From: an uncultured Planctomycetaceae bacterium
GTDB lineage: Bacteria > Planctomycetota > Planctomycetia > Pirellulales > Lacipirellulaceae
Assembly (NCBI GenBank): GCA_937860165.1
Contig: CALMBE010000379.1
Location: 1-16,619 of the forward strand
Length of the DNA stretch: 16,619 bases
Direction of reading: 5' to 3'
In this document: positions 7,194 to 14,406 of the stretch, piece after piece
Layout: each line of letters begins with the position of its first letter
Numbering within the stretch: the first letter of the stretch is position 1
Position numbers and translations under genes: made by a program
Notes under the pieces: generated by a model
Told to the model about the DNA's origin: nothing
The model's input: the letters and a program-made list of their open reading frames with translations, nothing else
The model's database searches: none

Positions 7194-8393
7194 TTAACTC
7201 AGCAGACTGGCACACTTTTGGACAAAACGGCCAGCCCAACGCAGGCCATTCCAGGAGTAACTTCTCCAGCGTGCGAGTGCGCGCGGGGACACGATTTCCA
7301 CATTCATTGTGGTGCGGGGTTCAGCCCGCCAGTGAGGTTTATACGGTTCATCGCCCCGCAAGAGGTCGAATTCTTTTCGACCCTCAGCGATGGCTTGTTG
7401 GATGCAGCGAATCATCGAGAGTCGCCCCGGCTCGTCGTCGGCTCGCTCGGGGTCGAGGCCCCCCTGATAAACGTATACAGCATCCTGGCCGACAAAGTGA
7501 TACTCGGCGGCAATCACGCGACCATCGAGCGAAAGCGTCGATAACCGGAGCTTTCCTGATTCTAAAAGTTGCTTGGCGACATCTCGATGGAAATTAGCCC
7601 ACTGGGGCGAAGCAAAACAACCGGGTTCTCCGAGGCTTTCTCGGCGCCGTTGATGCAGATCGATGAAGTATTCCCAGGCGGTATCGAATTCAGACAACGT
7701 CTGAACGACTTTCCAAACGGTACGATCAGTTTCCAAAACGCGACTTGTCAATTGTCTTAGTTGCTTGCGATGCGATTTGGACTGCATGGCCAGATAGGCT
7801 TCCCAACTGTCGGGTAAGCGGATCGACCAAGTGGTCAGTCCGGTGCTTTGTCGAACCCAAGCGTGTTGCTTGCCGAGCAAAGTAGTCAAAGATTCAAAAT
7901 TACTCCCTGTGCTGTCCATGGTCGAAGCTACCAGTACATCCCAGTCCGAGGCATGGGCCACTAAGTAATCAGCCACGGCTGTAGCCACGACATCGGAAGA
8001 ATCCTTGTGGCACAGCAAATCCAGATGTTCGCTGCACACTTCGCCATCGCCTAGGAGGCGCAGAAGTTTGCCTCGTGAGGGCCAAAAGTCTAGATAGCAG
8101 GGCAAGATCCCCACCAATGTTTGCGGGTTGCGATGTTGAACAGTGCTGCTCGAACTACAACTTGTGGTATTCTCCGAGCAGGTGCCACGATCAAGCGTGT
8201 CGTCGAAAACCAGTAACACATAAAGCTGCCAGGAGTTGGGGGTGTGGTGGTTCCGATTTGTGTCCAAACCGTAGTGCTTCCACCAGGTGTTTAACCAAGT
8301 CCAAGTGCGAAACGCGCAGTCCCCCGCCAACTCGTCCCAACGCTGTTGGTAGAGCAACAATTCATCGAATTCAGTGGCACGTCGCACGCGCAT
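7194..8393 (-). CDS. FemAB/CelD-like GNAT-fold acyltransferase (PF13480 type)
   Basis: This 399-residue protein resembles the acetyltransferase group often annotated as CelD or FemAB-like. It opens with RRATEFDELLLYQQRWDELA, then FRTWTWLNTWWKHYG, a typical lead-in to this group. The central region has WEAYLAMQSKSHRKQLRQ followed by a GNAT-like core with RVIAAEYHFVGQDAVYVYQG, and LSMIRCIQQAIAEG with FDLLRGDEPYKPHW near the end. Relatives are commonly found in exopolysaccharide clusters beside a deacetylase, as here, and are thought to acylate sugars or transfer amino acids. It is the first gene of the minus-strand set, so its promoter must lie in the 8394-8760 interval. No signal peptide or membrane helix is seen. 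The acyl donor and acceptor are unknown. Confidence 0.82.
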   Translation of the reverse strand: MRVRRATEFDELLLYQQRWDELAGDCAFRTWTWLNTWWKHYGLDTNRNHHTPNSWQLYVLLVFDDTLDRGTCSENTTSCSSSSTVQHRNPQTLVGILPCYLDFWPSRGKLLRLLGDGEVCSEHLDLLCHKDSSDVVATAVADYLVAHASDWDVLVASTMDSTGSNFESLTTLLGKQHAWVRQSTGLTTWSIRLPDSWEAYLAMQSKSHRKQLRQLTSRVLETDRTVWKVVQTLSEFDTAWEYFIDLHQRRRESLGEPGCFASPQWANFHRDVAKQLLESGKLRLSTLSLDGRVIAAEYHFVGQDAVYVYQGGLDPERADDEPGRLSMIRCIQQAIAEGRKEFDLLRGDEPYKPHWRAEPRTTMNVEIVSPRALARWRSYSWNGLRWAGRFVQKCASLLS

Positions 8394-8594
8394 GAAAAAA
8401 AGCTCGGTAAGAGTAGATGAAATGACAAATCTCCCGGTCTCAAACGGGCATTCAAACCTACGCTAAAAAAGCTAATTGTCTCGGCCGATTTCTCATAAAA
8501 CCGCGTGGCAAAAATGCATCGTGTGGTATTCCGGCAACATCTTACGGAGTACATCTTTCTCCTCCATTTCCTGCCACTGCAATGGAAAAAGCTA

Positions 8595-8609
8595 TTCTCT
8601 CCTAGAGAA
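8595..8609. promoter_or_regulatory. Dyad TTCTCT-N3-AGAGAA, candidate activator site
   Basis: A perfect 6+6 palindrome around CCT is centred about 70 bases upstream of the sigma-54-like element, roughly -88 from the expected transcription start. Enhancer-binding activators of sigma-54 often bind dyads at this distance. It has no recognised consensus, so the assignment rests only on symmetry and position. Confidence 0.35.
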
Positions 8610-8663
8610 ATTGCGGTCCGGAGGGTCCGTTGCGCTGGCAACTTGGCGGGGAAACAGACGTTT

Positions 8664-8679
8664 TGGCGCGTCACTTGCG
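8664..8679 (+). promoter_or_regulatory. Sigma-54-like promoter upstream of the chain-length gene
   Basis: TGGCGCGTCACTTGCG fits the -24/-12 consensus TGGCACG-N4-TTGCW at ten of eleven fixed positions, the exception being the fifth base (G for A), with the correct GG-to-GC spacing. The last W position is G. Transcription would start near 8690, giving a leader of about 70 bases before the ATG at 8761. It would need an ATP-dependent enhancer-binding activator, which is not encoded in the window. Confidence 0.5.
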
Positions 8680-8760
8680 AAGTACTCTCAAGAACGGCAT
8701 GTCGCGAACCTGCGGCCGGCCAGAATTTCTCGCCACTGATCAAACTCCGAAAGGGCCACG

Positions 8761-10431
8761 ATGCCTAATCCACAATCAAATCATCCTGGATTCCTCACAC
8801 CACGCGATTGCGTCGATTTGGTCCGTTTGCAGCGAAACAAAATTCTGATCCCCGCGGCGGCTTGCGGTGCGTTGGCCGTGGTGTTCGCTCTTTTCATGAC
8901 GCGCTACTGGGAAGGGACGCAGGGGCTGGTGGTCCGCGACGGAGCTTCTGCTTCGTCGGTTAAACAACCTGGCAAGTTCGCCGATCTCTATGAGATGCGG
9001 ACGATGCAGGAAACCATTCTCGAAATCGCCAAGAGCCAACAGGTTCTGTCGGCCACGCTCAAGAAAGTGGCTTTGGCCGAGTCGAGGGAAACGCCTGCCG
9101 AACCGAGCGACGAACAACTCGACAAGTTCCGCAAGTTGGTCAGCATGTCCCCTCCCAACGGGGCTGAGTTTGGCAAAACGGAAGTCTTTTATCTGGGAGT
9201 GAAAGACCCCAATCCTGAACGAGCGATTGCATTGGTCGCCGAGCTTTGCCGACAATTAGGCAGCCGCTTGGGCGAACTCCGCGACGAGCAATCTCAAGGG
9301 TTGATCTCGGAACTTGAGAAACAAGTTGCCCTTGCCACGGCAAGTCATGGCCAAGTTAACGCGAAACTTAAGTCGCTCGAGGCCGAGATCGGGCCAGATT
9401 TGGGAGAACTTCGCCTGCTGCACTCGGCTACAGGAGGCCAGAGCGATCTTCGCCAACAGACGGTCGAGATCGAAAAAGAAACCCGCGCAACCGAGGAACG
9501 GCTCCGCGAGGCCGAAGACTTGTTGGTCGCACTCCTGGCGGCCCAGGAAGACCCGCATCGCCTGGTCGCCATGCCAAGCAAATTACTGAGTTTTCAACCC
9601 ACGCTGCAGCGATTGAAAGATGGTTTGGTCGATGCCCAGTTACTTGCTTCGCGTCTCGGAGGGAAGCAAACTGCCGAGCATCCTCACGTTAAGGCGGCCT
9701 TGGAATCGGTGGCTAGCATCCGAGGCGATCTTTACGACGAGCTGGCGGTTGCGATCAAAGGCTTGGAAGTAGAGATCGAACTTAGTCGCAATCGGCAGGG
9801 TGTGCTCAACAAGCAGCACACAGGACTAGAAAATCGACTTTCTCGCCTGGCGGAATTGCGATCAGAGTACTCCAGTCGTGTCGCTGCCGTCGAAAGCAGT
9901 AGTTCTGTATTGAGCCACGCACGCAAGCAACTTGGAGCGGTACGAGCCCAACAAGTGGCTGCTCAAAGCGCTGCACTCGTGACACCGCTGGATGCCCCCC
10001 ACACGGGACCCTATCCCGTGGGTCTGGGACGTACGACCGTCGTTGGCGTCGGAGTCTGTGGCGGATTGATTGCTGGACTCGGTTGGGTCTTTCTCAGTGC
10101 CGTCCCGCCGGTGAGTCGAACAGCCAGCGATCAACAGGTCAGTGGTTCCAATCAATCGGCAAATCGAAGCGGTCGCCGCGGAAGCGATCCGCTTTTAGTC
10201 ACCCCAGTGCAGAATCTCGGGACAATCCCAGAACCAGTTCCGGTTACCCTGGCGACTGCTTCTGTACCGGAGATGAAACCGACTGCCAGTGCCTTCGATT
10301 TTAGCCAATTCCTTCAGCCACAACCAAGCAGTTCAGGCAATCTGCACCCAGGTTTGAAAACGCTGACTCCTGAAATGTTGGTACCCGAAGTGCCTCTGAC
10401 AGTAAGTAGCCCGGCAGCCTGCCATTCATAG
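8761..10431 (+). CDS. Wzz-type polysaccharide chain-length determinant (co-polymerase)
   Basis: This 556-residue inner-membrane protein has the Wzz/GumC plan. A short cytoplasmic N-terminus contains DCVDLVRLQRNK; helix 1 lies at about 29-47; a long periplasmic region follows, rich in coiled-coil heptads between roughly 170 and 410; a proline-rich stretch (PLDAPHTGPYP) precedes helix 2 at about 421-448. These proteins set polymer length with Wzy. After helix 2 there is an unusual tail of about 105 residues, rich in Ser, Pro, Gln and Asn, with no Walker motif, so this is not a fused tyrosine kinase. It leads the plus-strand set, 31 bases before the ligase-like gene. A sigma-54-like promoter lies about 80 bases upstream. 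The ATG at 8761 has only a weak GGG-type upstream signal. Confidence 0.85.
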   Translation: MPNPQSNHPGFLTPRDCVDLVRLQRNKILIPAAACGALAVVFALFMTRYWEGTQGLVVRDGASASSVKQPGKFADLYEMRTMQETILEIAKSQQVLSATLKKVALAESRETPAEPSDEQLDKFRKLVSMSPPNGAEFGKTEVFYLGVKDPNPERAIALVAELCRQLGSRLGELRDEQSQGLISELEKQVALATASHGQVNAKLKSLEAEIGPDLGELRLLHSATGGQSDLRQQTVEIEKETRATEERLREAEDLLVALLAAQEDPHRLVAMPSKLLSFQPTLQRLKDGLVDAQLLASRLGGKQTAEHPHVKAALESVASIRGDLYDELAVAIKGLEVEIELSRNRQGVLNKQHTGLENRLSRLAELRSEYSSRVAAVESSSSVLSHARKQLGAVRAQQVAAQSAALVTPLDAPHTGPYPVGLGRTTVVGVGVCGGLIAGLGWVFLSAVPPVSRTASDQQVSGSNQSANRSGRRGSDPLLVTPVQNLGTIPEPVPVTLATASVPEMKPTASAFDFSQFLQPQPSSSGNLHPGLKTLTPEMLVPEVPLTVSSPAACHS

Positions 10432-10462
10432 ATCCTTCCGCGCACAGTGAGCACACGAGAGA

Positions 10463-11872
10463 ATGGAATTCATCCTGGTCATCCTGGTGGTAGCGGCGTT
10501 GGTTTGGGCCTTGGTCTTTGCCAAGTGTGGTTCCATCTGCGCTGGCTGCACGCTCTTTGTTTCACTTGGTTATGTACTGACTAGAGACTTCTGGCAGGCC
10601 CACCTGGGGCCGATACCTCTCACCGCCGACCGGGTCTTGATGGCCGGACTGGTAGCGCTGTTTGGCTGGCGGTGGTGGCGTGGAACTTTGAAATTCCGCG
10701 CGGCAAACGGGGCCGATTTGCTTGCAGGGCTCTTACTCGGTTATCTGACGCTCCGTTGGTCATTTACTCCCGCAGCGGAGGGCCTGGCATCTAGCGTCTC
10801 CCCGTCCTGGCGTCTGATCGCCAGTTTCTGGATGTCTGCTGTGTTGTACATAATGATTCGCAATGCAGAGCTCGACTCCCAACACTGGAAGTGGCTCCTG
10901 TTGGGCTTAGTTTCGTTGGGGACCTACCTGGCTTTCACGGGTGTTGCGGAAGTTACGCATCAATGGTGGGCCGTCTTCCCGCGCTTCATTGCCAACCCTG
11001 AATTAGGAACCCACTTCGGCCGCGCCCGAGGACCGGCATTGATGTCGGCCAGTTTGGGTGTCTATCTCACGATCTGCTTTTGGGCCGCCTGGTTCCTGTG
11101 GCAATCCGCCGGGCGCTGGAGTCGCTTGGCTTTGATCGGGGTGATGGCCCTGATGGTGCTCGGTCTCTACTTCACTTACACGCGATCCTGTTGGCTGGGG
11201 CTGTTGGGGGGAATGGCTATTGTCCCAGTGCTTCACTTTCCCCGTGAGTGGCGCAGCATCGTAGTTACTGGCCTCTTACTTGGGGGCGGATTAGGGGGGC
11301 TATTCCTCGGCGGAAAAGTCGTCGACCTCGGACGCAAGGATTCCGATGCCTCCGCGGGACACTCAGTTTCGCAGCGAGCATCGTTTGCGATCGTTTCGAT
11401 GAGAATGTTCCGAGACGCCCCGCTCGTCGGTTGTGGTTTCGGAAGATTCTACGACATGAAGATGCCTTACCTCTCCGAGCGGAGCCAACAAATCGAACTC
11501 GAATCGCTCCGCAAGCTCGATCACCACAATACGTTCTTGAGTATTCTTACGGAAACCGGCCTGATCGGTTTCGCACTCTTTGTCGGACTCTTCTTCGCCT
11601 GGGGACGCTGTTCCTGGCGACTCTATCGCAGTTTTACTCTGCCGATGTGGATACGCTGCCACGGCCTGTTTTCCTTGGCAACCTTGATCGCCTACGCTGT
11701 CAACGCGCTGTTTCACGATCTTACCCTGTCGCCGTGCGAGCAGTGGATCTTGTGTTTGGTCATGGGAGTTTCTTCGGGTTTGGTTAGCTTGAACCCGGCA
11801 GTCGCTGCTCGCCAAGGTGCGGCAATAAACACAAAACCCCAAACGCAACCCTCACTGGGACTTGCCACCTGA
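10463..11872 (+). CDS. O-antigen ligase / polymerase-like membrane protein (Wzy_C type)
   Basis: This 469-residue protein with about twelve hydrophobic segments carries the Wzy_C/WaaL hallmark: FTYTRSCWLGLLGG around residue 238, with the conserved Arg, followed by a periplasmic loop ending in PLVGCGFGRFYD and HHNTFLSILTETGLIGF near residues 354-370. That HxxxL-x-x-x-x-G pattern holds the catalytic-type His of these glycan-joining enzymes. It could be the polymerase of the repeat unit or a ligase attaching glycan to a lipid or protein; the family sequence does not decide. It lies between the chain-length gene and the WecG-like gene, which favours a role as polymerase. ATG at 10463 follows GAGAGA with little spacing. 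The stop lies 19 bases before the next start. Confidence 0.87.
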   Translation: MEFILVILVVAALVWALVFAKCGSICAGCTLFVSLGYVLTRDFWQAHLGPIPLTADRVLMAGLVALFGWRWWRGTLKFRAANGADLLAGLLLGYLTLRWSFTPAAEGLASSVSPSWRLIASFWMSAVLYIMIRNAELDSQHWKWLLLGLVSLGTYLAFTGVAEVTHQWWAVFPRFIANPELGTHFGRARGPALMSASLGVYLTICFWAAWFLWQSAGRWSRLALIGVMALMVLGLYFTYTRSCWLGLLGGMAIVPVLHFPREWRSIVVTGLLLGGGLGGLFLGGKVVDLGRKDSDASAGHSVSQRASFAIVSMRMFRDAPLVGCGFGRFYDMKMPYLSERSQQIELESLRKLDHHNTFLSILTETGLIGFALFVGLFFAWGRCSWRLYRSFTLPMWIRCHGLFSLATLIAYAVNALFHDLTLSPCEQWILCLVMGVSSGLVSLNPAVAARQGAAINTKPQTQPSLGLAT

Positions 11873-11891
11873 AAACAAAAAGGAATGCACG

Positions 11892-12674
11892 ATGCTACCC
11901 ACCGTTTCACTCTTTGGAATGCGAATTCATGCCATCGACCTCTCCACGGCTGTCAATGCCGTGTTGGCTTGGTGCGATGCCGAGGATTCTACCTGCCGTT
12001 ACGTGGTGACCCCCAATGTCGACCATGTGGTGATGTACCAATCGCGGGACGATCTTCGCTCGGCCTACGAGGGGGCGGAGCTTGTTTTGGCCGACGGCGC
12101 GCCGGTGGTGCTCGCGTCGCGATTACTGCGTCGCGGTCTGCCAGAGCGTGTCGCAGGGAGCGATTTGGTGCCAGCCTTGTTTGACCGTGTTGCCAGCGAT
12201 AATAACTTCGCCCAGCGGCCCTTGCGAGTTTTTCTCTTAGGGGCCGCGCCGGGAGTGGCCGAACGCGCCGCCCATCGAATCCACCATCAGTGGAATAATG
12301 TCGCAGTGGTAGGAACCTATTCTCCCCCGCTTGGATTTGAACACGATGCAAATGAAAACAGCCTCATCCTCGAAAAAATAGCCGCAGTGAAACCCGATCT
12401 GATACTCATCGGCCTCGGTGCCCCCAAGCAGGAACTGTGGACTCACCGTCATGCCAATCAATTGTCGGGCAAAGCCGCTCTGTGCATCGGAGCGACGATT
12501 GATTTCCTCGCGGGAGAAAAAGCACGTTCGCCCCGTTGGATGCAGCGTGTCGGACTCGAGTGGTTCCATCGTCTTGCCCGGGAACCAGCGAGACTAGCCA
12601 AACGCTACTTCCACGACGCTTGGATTTTCCCACAACTTGTCTGGCAAGAGTGGCGCGGTTGTCTAGGAAAATAG
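11892..12674 (+). CDS. WecG/TagA/CpsF family glycosyltransferase
   Basis: This 260-residue enzyme would transfer a sugar (ManNAc or ManNAcA in characterised relatives) to an undecaprenyl-linked acceptor at the membrane. All family blocks are present: YVVTPNVDHVV at 37-47 (Thr40), LADGAPVVLASRLL at 66-79 with Asp68 matching the presumed base of TagA, RVAGSDLVPALFD at 86-98, PDLILIGLGAPKQELW at 168-183, and the C-terminal ATIDFLAGEKARSPRW and GLEWFHRLAREPARLAKRYF. The start at 11892 is chosen because AAAAGGAA lies seven bases before that ATG; an upstream ATG at 11862 would overlap the ligase gene by eleven bases and begin with non-conserved residues. Its stop codon coincides with the first three bases of a palindromic repeat element. 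Confidence 0.93.
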   Translation: MLPTVSLFGMRIHAIDLSTAVNAVLAWCDAEDSTCRYVVTPNVDHVVMYQSRDDLRSAYEGAELVLADGAPVVLASRLLRRGLPERVAGSDLVPALFDRVASDNNFAQRPLRVFLLGAAPGVAERAAHRIHHQWNNVAVVGTYSPPLGFEHDANENSLILEKIAAVKPDLILIGLGAPKQELWTHRHANQLSGKAALCIGATIDFLAGEKARSPRWMQRVGLEWFHRLAREPARLAKRYFHDAWIFPQLVWQEWRGCLGK

Positions 12675-12807
12675 AACACGGATGAACACAGATTCGACGG
12701 ATGCTCGCGGATATCGACCAACGCAGAGAGGGTTACTGCGCCGTGAATATCACCTTCCAAGTCCAATCGATGATTAATCCGTGAAAATCCGCTCGATCCG
12801 CGTTCTA
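12672..12807. repeat. Intergenic element with TAGAACACGGAT-type inverted ends
   Basis: The ends TAGAACACGGAT (12672-12683) and ATCCGCGTTCTA (12796-12807) are inverted copies differing at one base. Inside lie related words such as GGATGAACACAGATTCG and AATCCGTGAAAATCCGC, giving an imperfect palindrome of 136 bp. No coding potential is seen. The left end supplies the TAG stop of the WecG-like gene. Confidence 0.6.
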
Positions 12808-12854
12808 TTCTTCCTTGCGGGATGAAAGCCAGGGCCAATCAGTTTTTCACTTTA

Positions 12855-12946
12855 GGGTGCCATGCCCACGCTGGTACTCCAGTGTGGGCATGAGAATCTC
12901 CGAGCAAACATGGCCACGTCGGAGTACCGACGTGGCCATGGCACCC
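12855..12946. repeat. Double-hairpin element with GGGTGCCATG inverted ends
   Basis: This 92-bp element starts GGGTGCCATGCCCACG and ends with the inverted copy of GGGTGCCATGGCCACG. It contains two stem-loops. CATGCCCACGCTGG pairs with CCAGTGTGGGCATG (12861-12892, one mismatch, loop TACT). CATGGCCACGTCGG pairs perfectly with CCGACGTGGCCATG (12909-12940, loop AGTA). As RNA or a DNA cruciform it would fold as two hairpins closed by an outer stem. It probably also ends the plus-strand polysaccharide transcript. The remainder of 12675-13028 shows nothing recognisable. Confidence 0.75.
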
Positions 12947-13028
12947 CCCATCTTGAAAAAGTGATCGGCCCTGGGATGAAAGCACCAACAGTACCCGAGT
13001 CGCGTGTTCCGCGTTATATTGTCCCCCT

Positions 13029-14273
13029 ATGGAAACACGCTTGGCACTGGTGATCGTTGTTGATGGGCTTCGTGCTGCCGCACTGGGAACTTACGGCAAC
13101 ACCATCTCTCCCACTCCGCAGCTCGATCTCCTCGCCAGTCGCTCCTTAGTGTGCGAATGGCTCATAGCAGACGAACCGGGGCTCGCGGGGTTTTATCGCG
13201 GGGTGTGGAATGGAAGTCATGTCTTACAGGCTAACTCGGAAGCGATTGCGGACGCGCTCCCCAGAAAACTCCAACAAGCGGGGGTCCGATCATGGCTCTT
13301 GACGGACGATCCTGGACTAGCCGAACGTGGAGGCACGGAAGGTTTTGCCGAGGTCAAACAAATCTTGACCCCTCCCGCGCAGTCTGCCGCTGAATTAGAG
13401 CAAACCCATTTTGCCGAGTTCTTTTCTCAAGCCATCGACCATATCATTCCGTGGCAAAAAGATGTTGCTGAACATGCCGGCATGGGAATGCTGTGGATTC
13501 ATCTGCAAGGCCTATGCGGCCCGTGGGATGCACCCCTGGCGATGCGTGCGGCGTTTGTGGACGAAGAGGACCTCGCCCCCCCGAGTTTTGCCGAACCCCC
13601 TATTTCAGGCCAGCGTGTCGAGGACCCCGACCTGCTGTGGAGTTTCCGCACCGCTTATGCCGCCCAACTGGAAATACTCGACACTTGCCTGGGGGCATTT
13701 CTGGCCGAGTGGGAACAACTTGCCGGCTGTTCAAATCGTCTGACAACCCTGATCGGTTCGCAGGGATTTTCCTTGGGGGAGCACCTCGTGGTCGGCTGCG
13801 ATCCGGAATTGCTCTATGGCGAACAACTCCAACTTCCTTGGTTCATCGCTACGAGTGGTTCCCTCCAACCCCCGGGACGTGGCCAAGGGTTCGCTATTCC
13901 GGCCGACTTGGGCGCAACACTGACAGATTGGTTCGGTGTTAGTGCGAAAGCACCTCCCTCACTGGGGCGATCTGTCCTCCCGCTGTTTTCAGAGTCGCCG
14001 ATTCCCGAGCGACAGCTTGCCATTACCCGCTCACCCAGTGGTGAGCTCTCCGTGCGGACCTCAGCTTGGTTATTGAAACTCCCCCCCGCTGGGGCACCCT
14101 GTCAGCTTTTTGCCAAGCCCGATGACCGCTGGGAGGTGAACGACATCGCTTCCCGCTGCCCTGAGATTATCGAGGAACTCACCGCGCTGACACAAGCCGC
14201 GCTGGAGTCCGGCACCGCAGGCAATTTCTCACTGGAACAAGACCTCGGCGAACGGCTGAATGCCCCGCACTAA
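13029..14273 (+). CDS. Sulfatase-fold protein lacking the formylglycine motif (likely pseudo-sulfatase)
   Basis: This 414-residue protein has the scaffold of the sulfatase/alkaline phosphatase superfamily: LVIVVDGLRAAALGTYGN at 7-24, SPTPQLDLLASRSLV at 27-41, MLWIHLQGLCGPWD in mid-protein, AAQLEILDTCLGAFLAEW, and FSLGEH later on. Key catalytic features are missing. The usual DDLRxD is DGLRAA, the CxPSR formylglycine site corresponds to DEPGL at about 48-52, and the SDHG metal site reads as SQG. No signal peptide is visible, whereas sulfatases of this group are usually exported. ATG at 13029 has no Shine-Dalgarno. The gene follows the polysaccharide set after a 354-bp repeat-filled gap, so co-transcription is uncertain. 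A binding or regulatory role, or an uncharacterised hydrolase, are alternatives. Confidence 0.72.
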   Translation: METRLALVIVVDGLRAAALGTYGNTISPTPQLDLLASRSLVCEWLIADEPGLAGFYRGVWNGSHVLQANSEAIADALPRKLQQAGVRSWLLTDDPGLAERGGTEGFAEVKQILTPPAQSAAELEQTHFAEFFSQAIDHIIPWQKDVAEHAGMGMLWIHLQGLCGPWDAPLAMRAAFVDEEDLAPPSFAEPPISGQRVEDPDLLWSFRTAYAAQLEILDTCLGAFLAEWEQLAGCSNRLTTLIGSQGFSLGEHLVVGCDPELLYGEQLQLPWFIATSGSLQPPGRGQGFAIPADLGATLTDWFGVSAKAPPSLGRSVLPLFSESPIPERQLAITRSPSGELSVRTSAWLLKLPPAGAPCQLFAKPDDRWEVNDIASRCPEIIEELTALTQAALESGTAGNFSLEQDLGERLNAPH

Positions 14274-14295
14274 ACAACACCAATGCATTGTCAAA

Positions 14296-14308
14296 CCGAA
14301 TTTTTCGG
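14296..14308. terminator. Small hairpin CCGAA-TTT-TTCGG after the sulfatase-like gene
   Basis: A 5-bp stem with a three-base loop lies 23 bases after the stop at 14273. It is weak alone, but the larger palindromic element follows at once, so the pair may end both convergent transcripts. Confidence 0.3.
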
Positions 14309-14318
14309 ATGCCTTTAA

Positions 14319-14380
14319 TGAGCCGTAGGCGCTAGCCTCGGGTTTTCCCTGGATCACCCGACGCTAGCGCGTTCGGCTCA
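14319..14380. repeat. Palindromic intergenic element, copy 2
   Basis: Arms of 25 bases (14319-14343 and 14356-14380) are inverted copies agreeing at 22 of 25 positions around a 12-base spacer. The left arm contains GAGCCGTAGGCGCTAGCC. It is the exact reverse complement of the right arm of the element at 4645-4669. This copy lies between convergent genes and could form a strong hairpin on either transcript. Confidence 0.85.
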
Positions 14381-14406
14381 TGTATTAGGTCAAATCCAAG
14401 CGTTTT

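Larger units (their letters stand above)
8394..8760. promoter_or_regulatory. Divergent control region between the two polysaccharide gene sets
   Basis: This 367-bp interval separates the minus-strand set (first ATG at 8393) from the plus-strand set (ATG at 8761). I find no credible gene in it. The plus-strand half carries a sigma-54-like promoter and a dyad, listed separately, plus a direct repeat GGTCCG (8615-8620 and 8624-8629) and a small dyad GTTGC/GCAAC at 8629-8642. The half next to the minus-strand start is AT-richer, but I see no convincing -35/-10 pair and no sigma-54 site on that strand. Confidence 0.6.

Noticed and set aside
8375..8389. TGGCACGTCGCACGC on the plus strand as a second sigma-54 site
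   Set aside because: The -24 half is perfect, but the -12 half reads ACGC instead of TTGC, it lies inside the acyltransferase coding region, and it would give a leader of more than 350 bases.
8476..8848. Overlapping short open frames in the divergent control region
   Set aside because: They have no ribosome-binding site or recognisable motif, overlap each other in different frames, and cross the promoter signals and the start of the chain-length gene.
11862..11891. Upstream ATG for the WecG-like gene
   Set aside because: It would overlap the ligase gene, adds ten non-conserved residues, and lacks the Shine-Dalgarno that precedes the ATG at 11892.
12855..12946. CRISPR-like repeat array
   Set aside because: Only two hairpins are present, with unequal sequence and no regularly spaced unique spacers; they are arms of one palindromic element.
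12862..13053. Open frame of 63 codons on the plus strand beginning MPTLVLQCGHE
   Set aside because: It is a translation of the double-hairpin repeat element and runs into the start of the sulfatase-like gene; palindromic repeats readily make such spurious frames.
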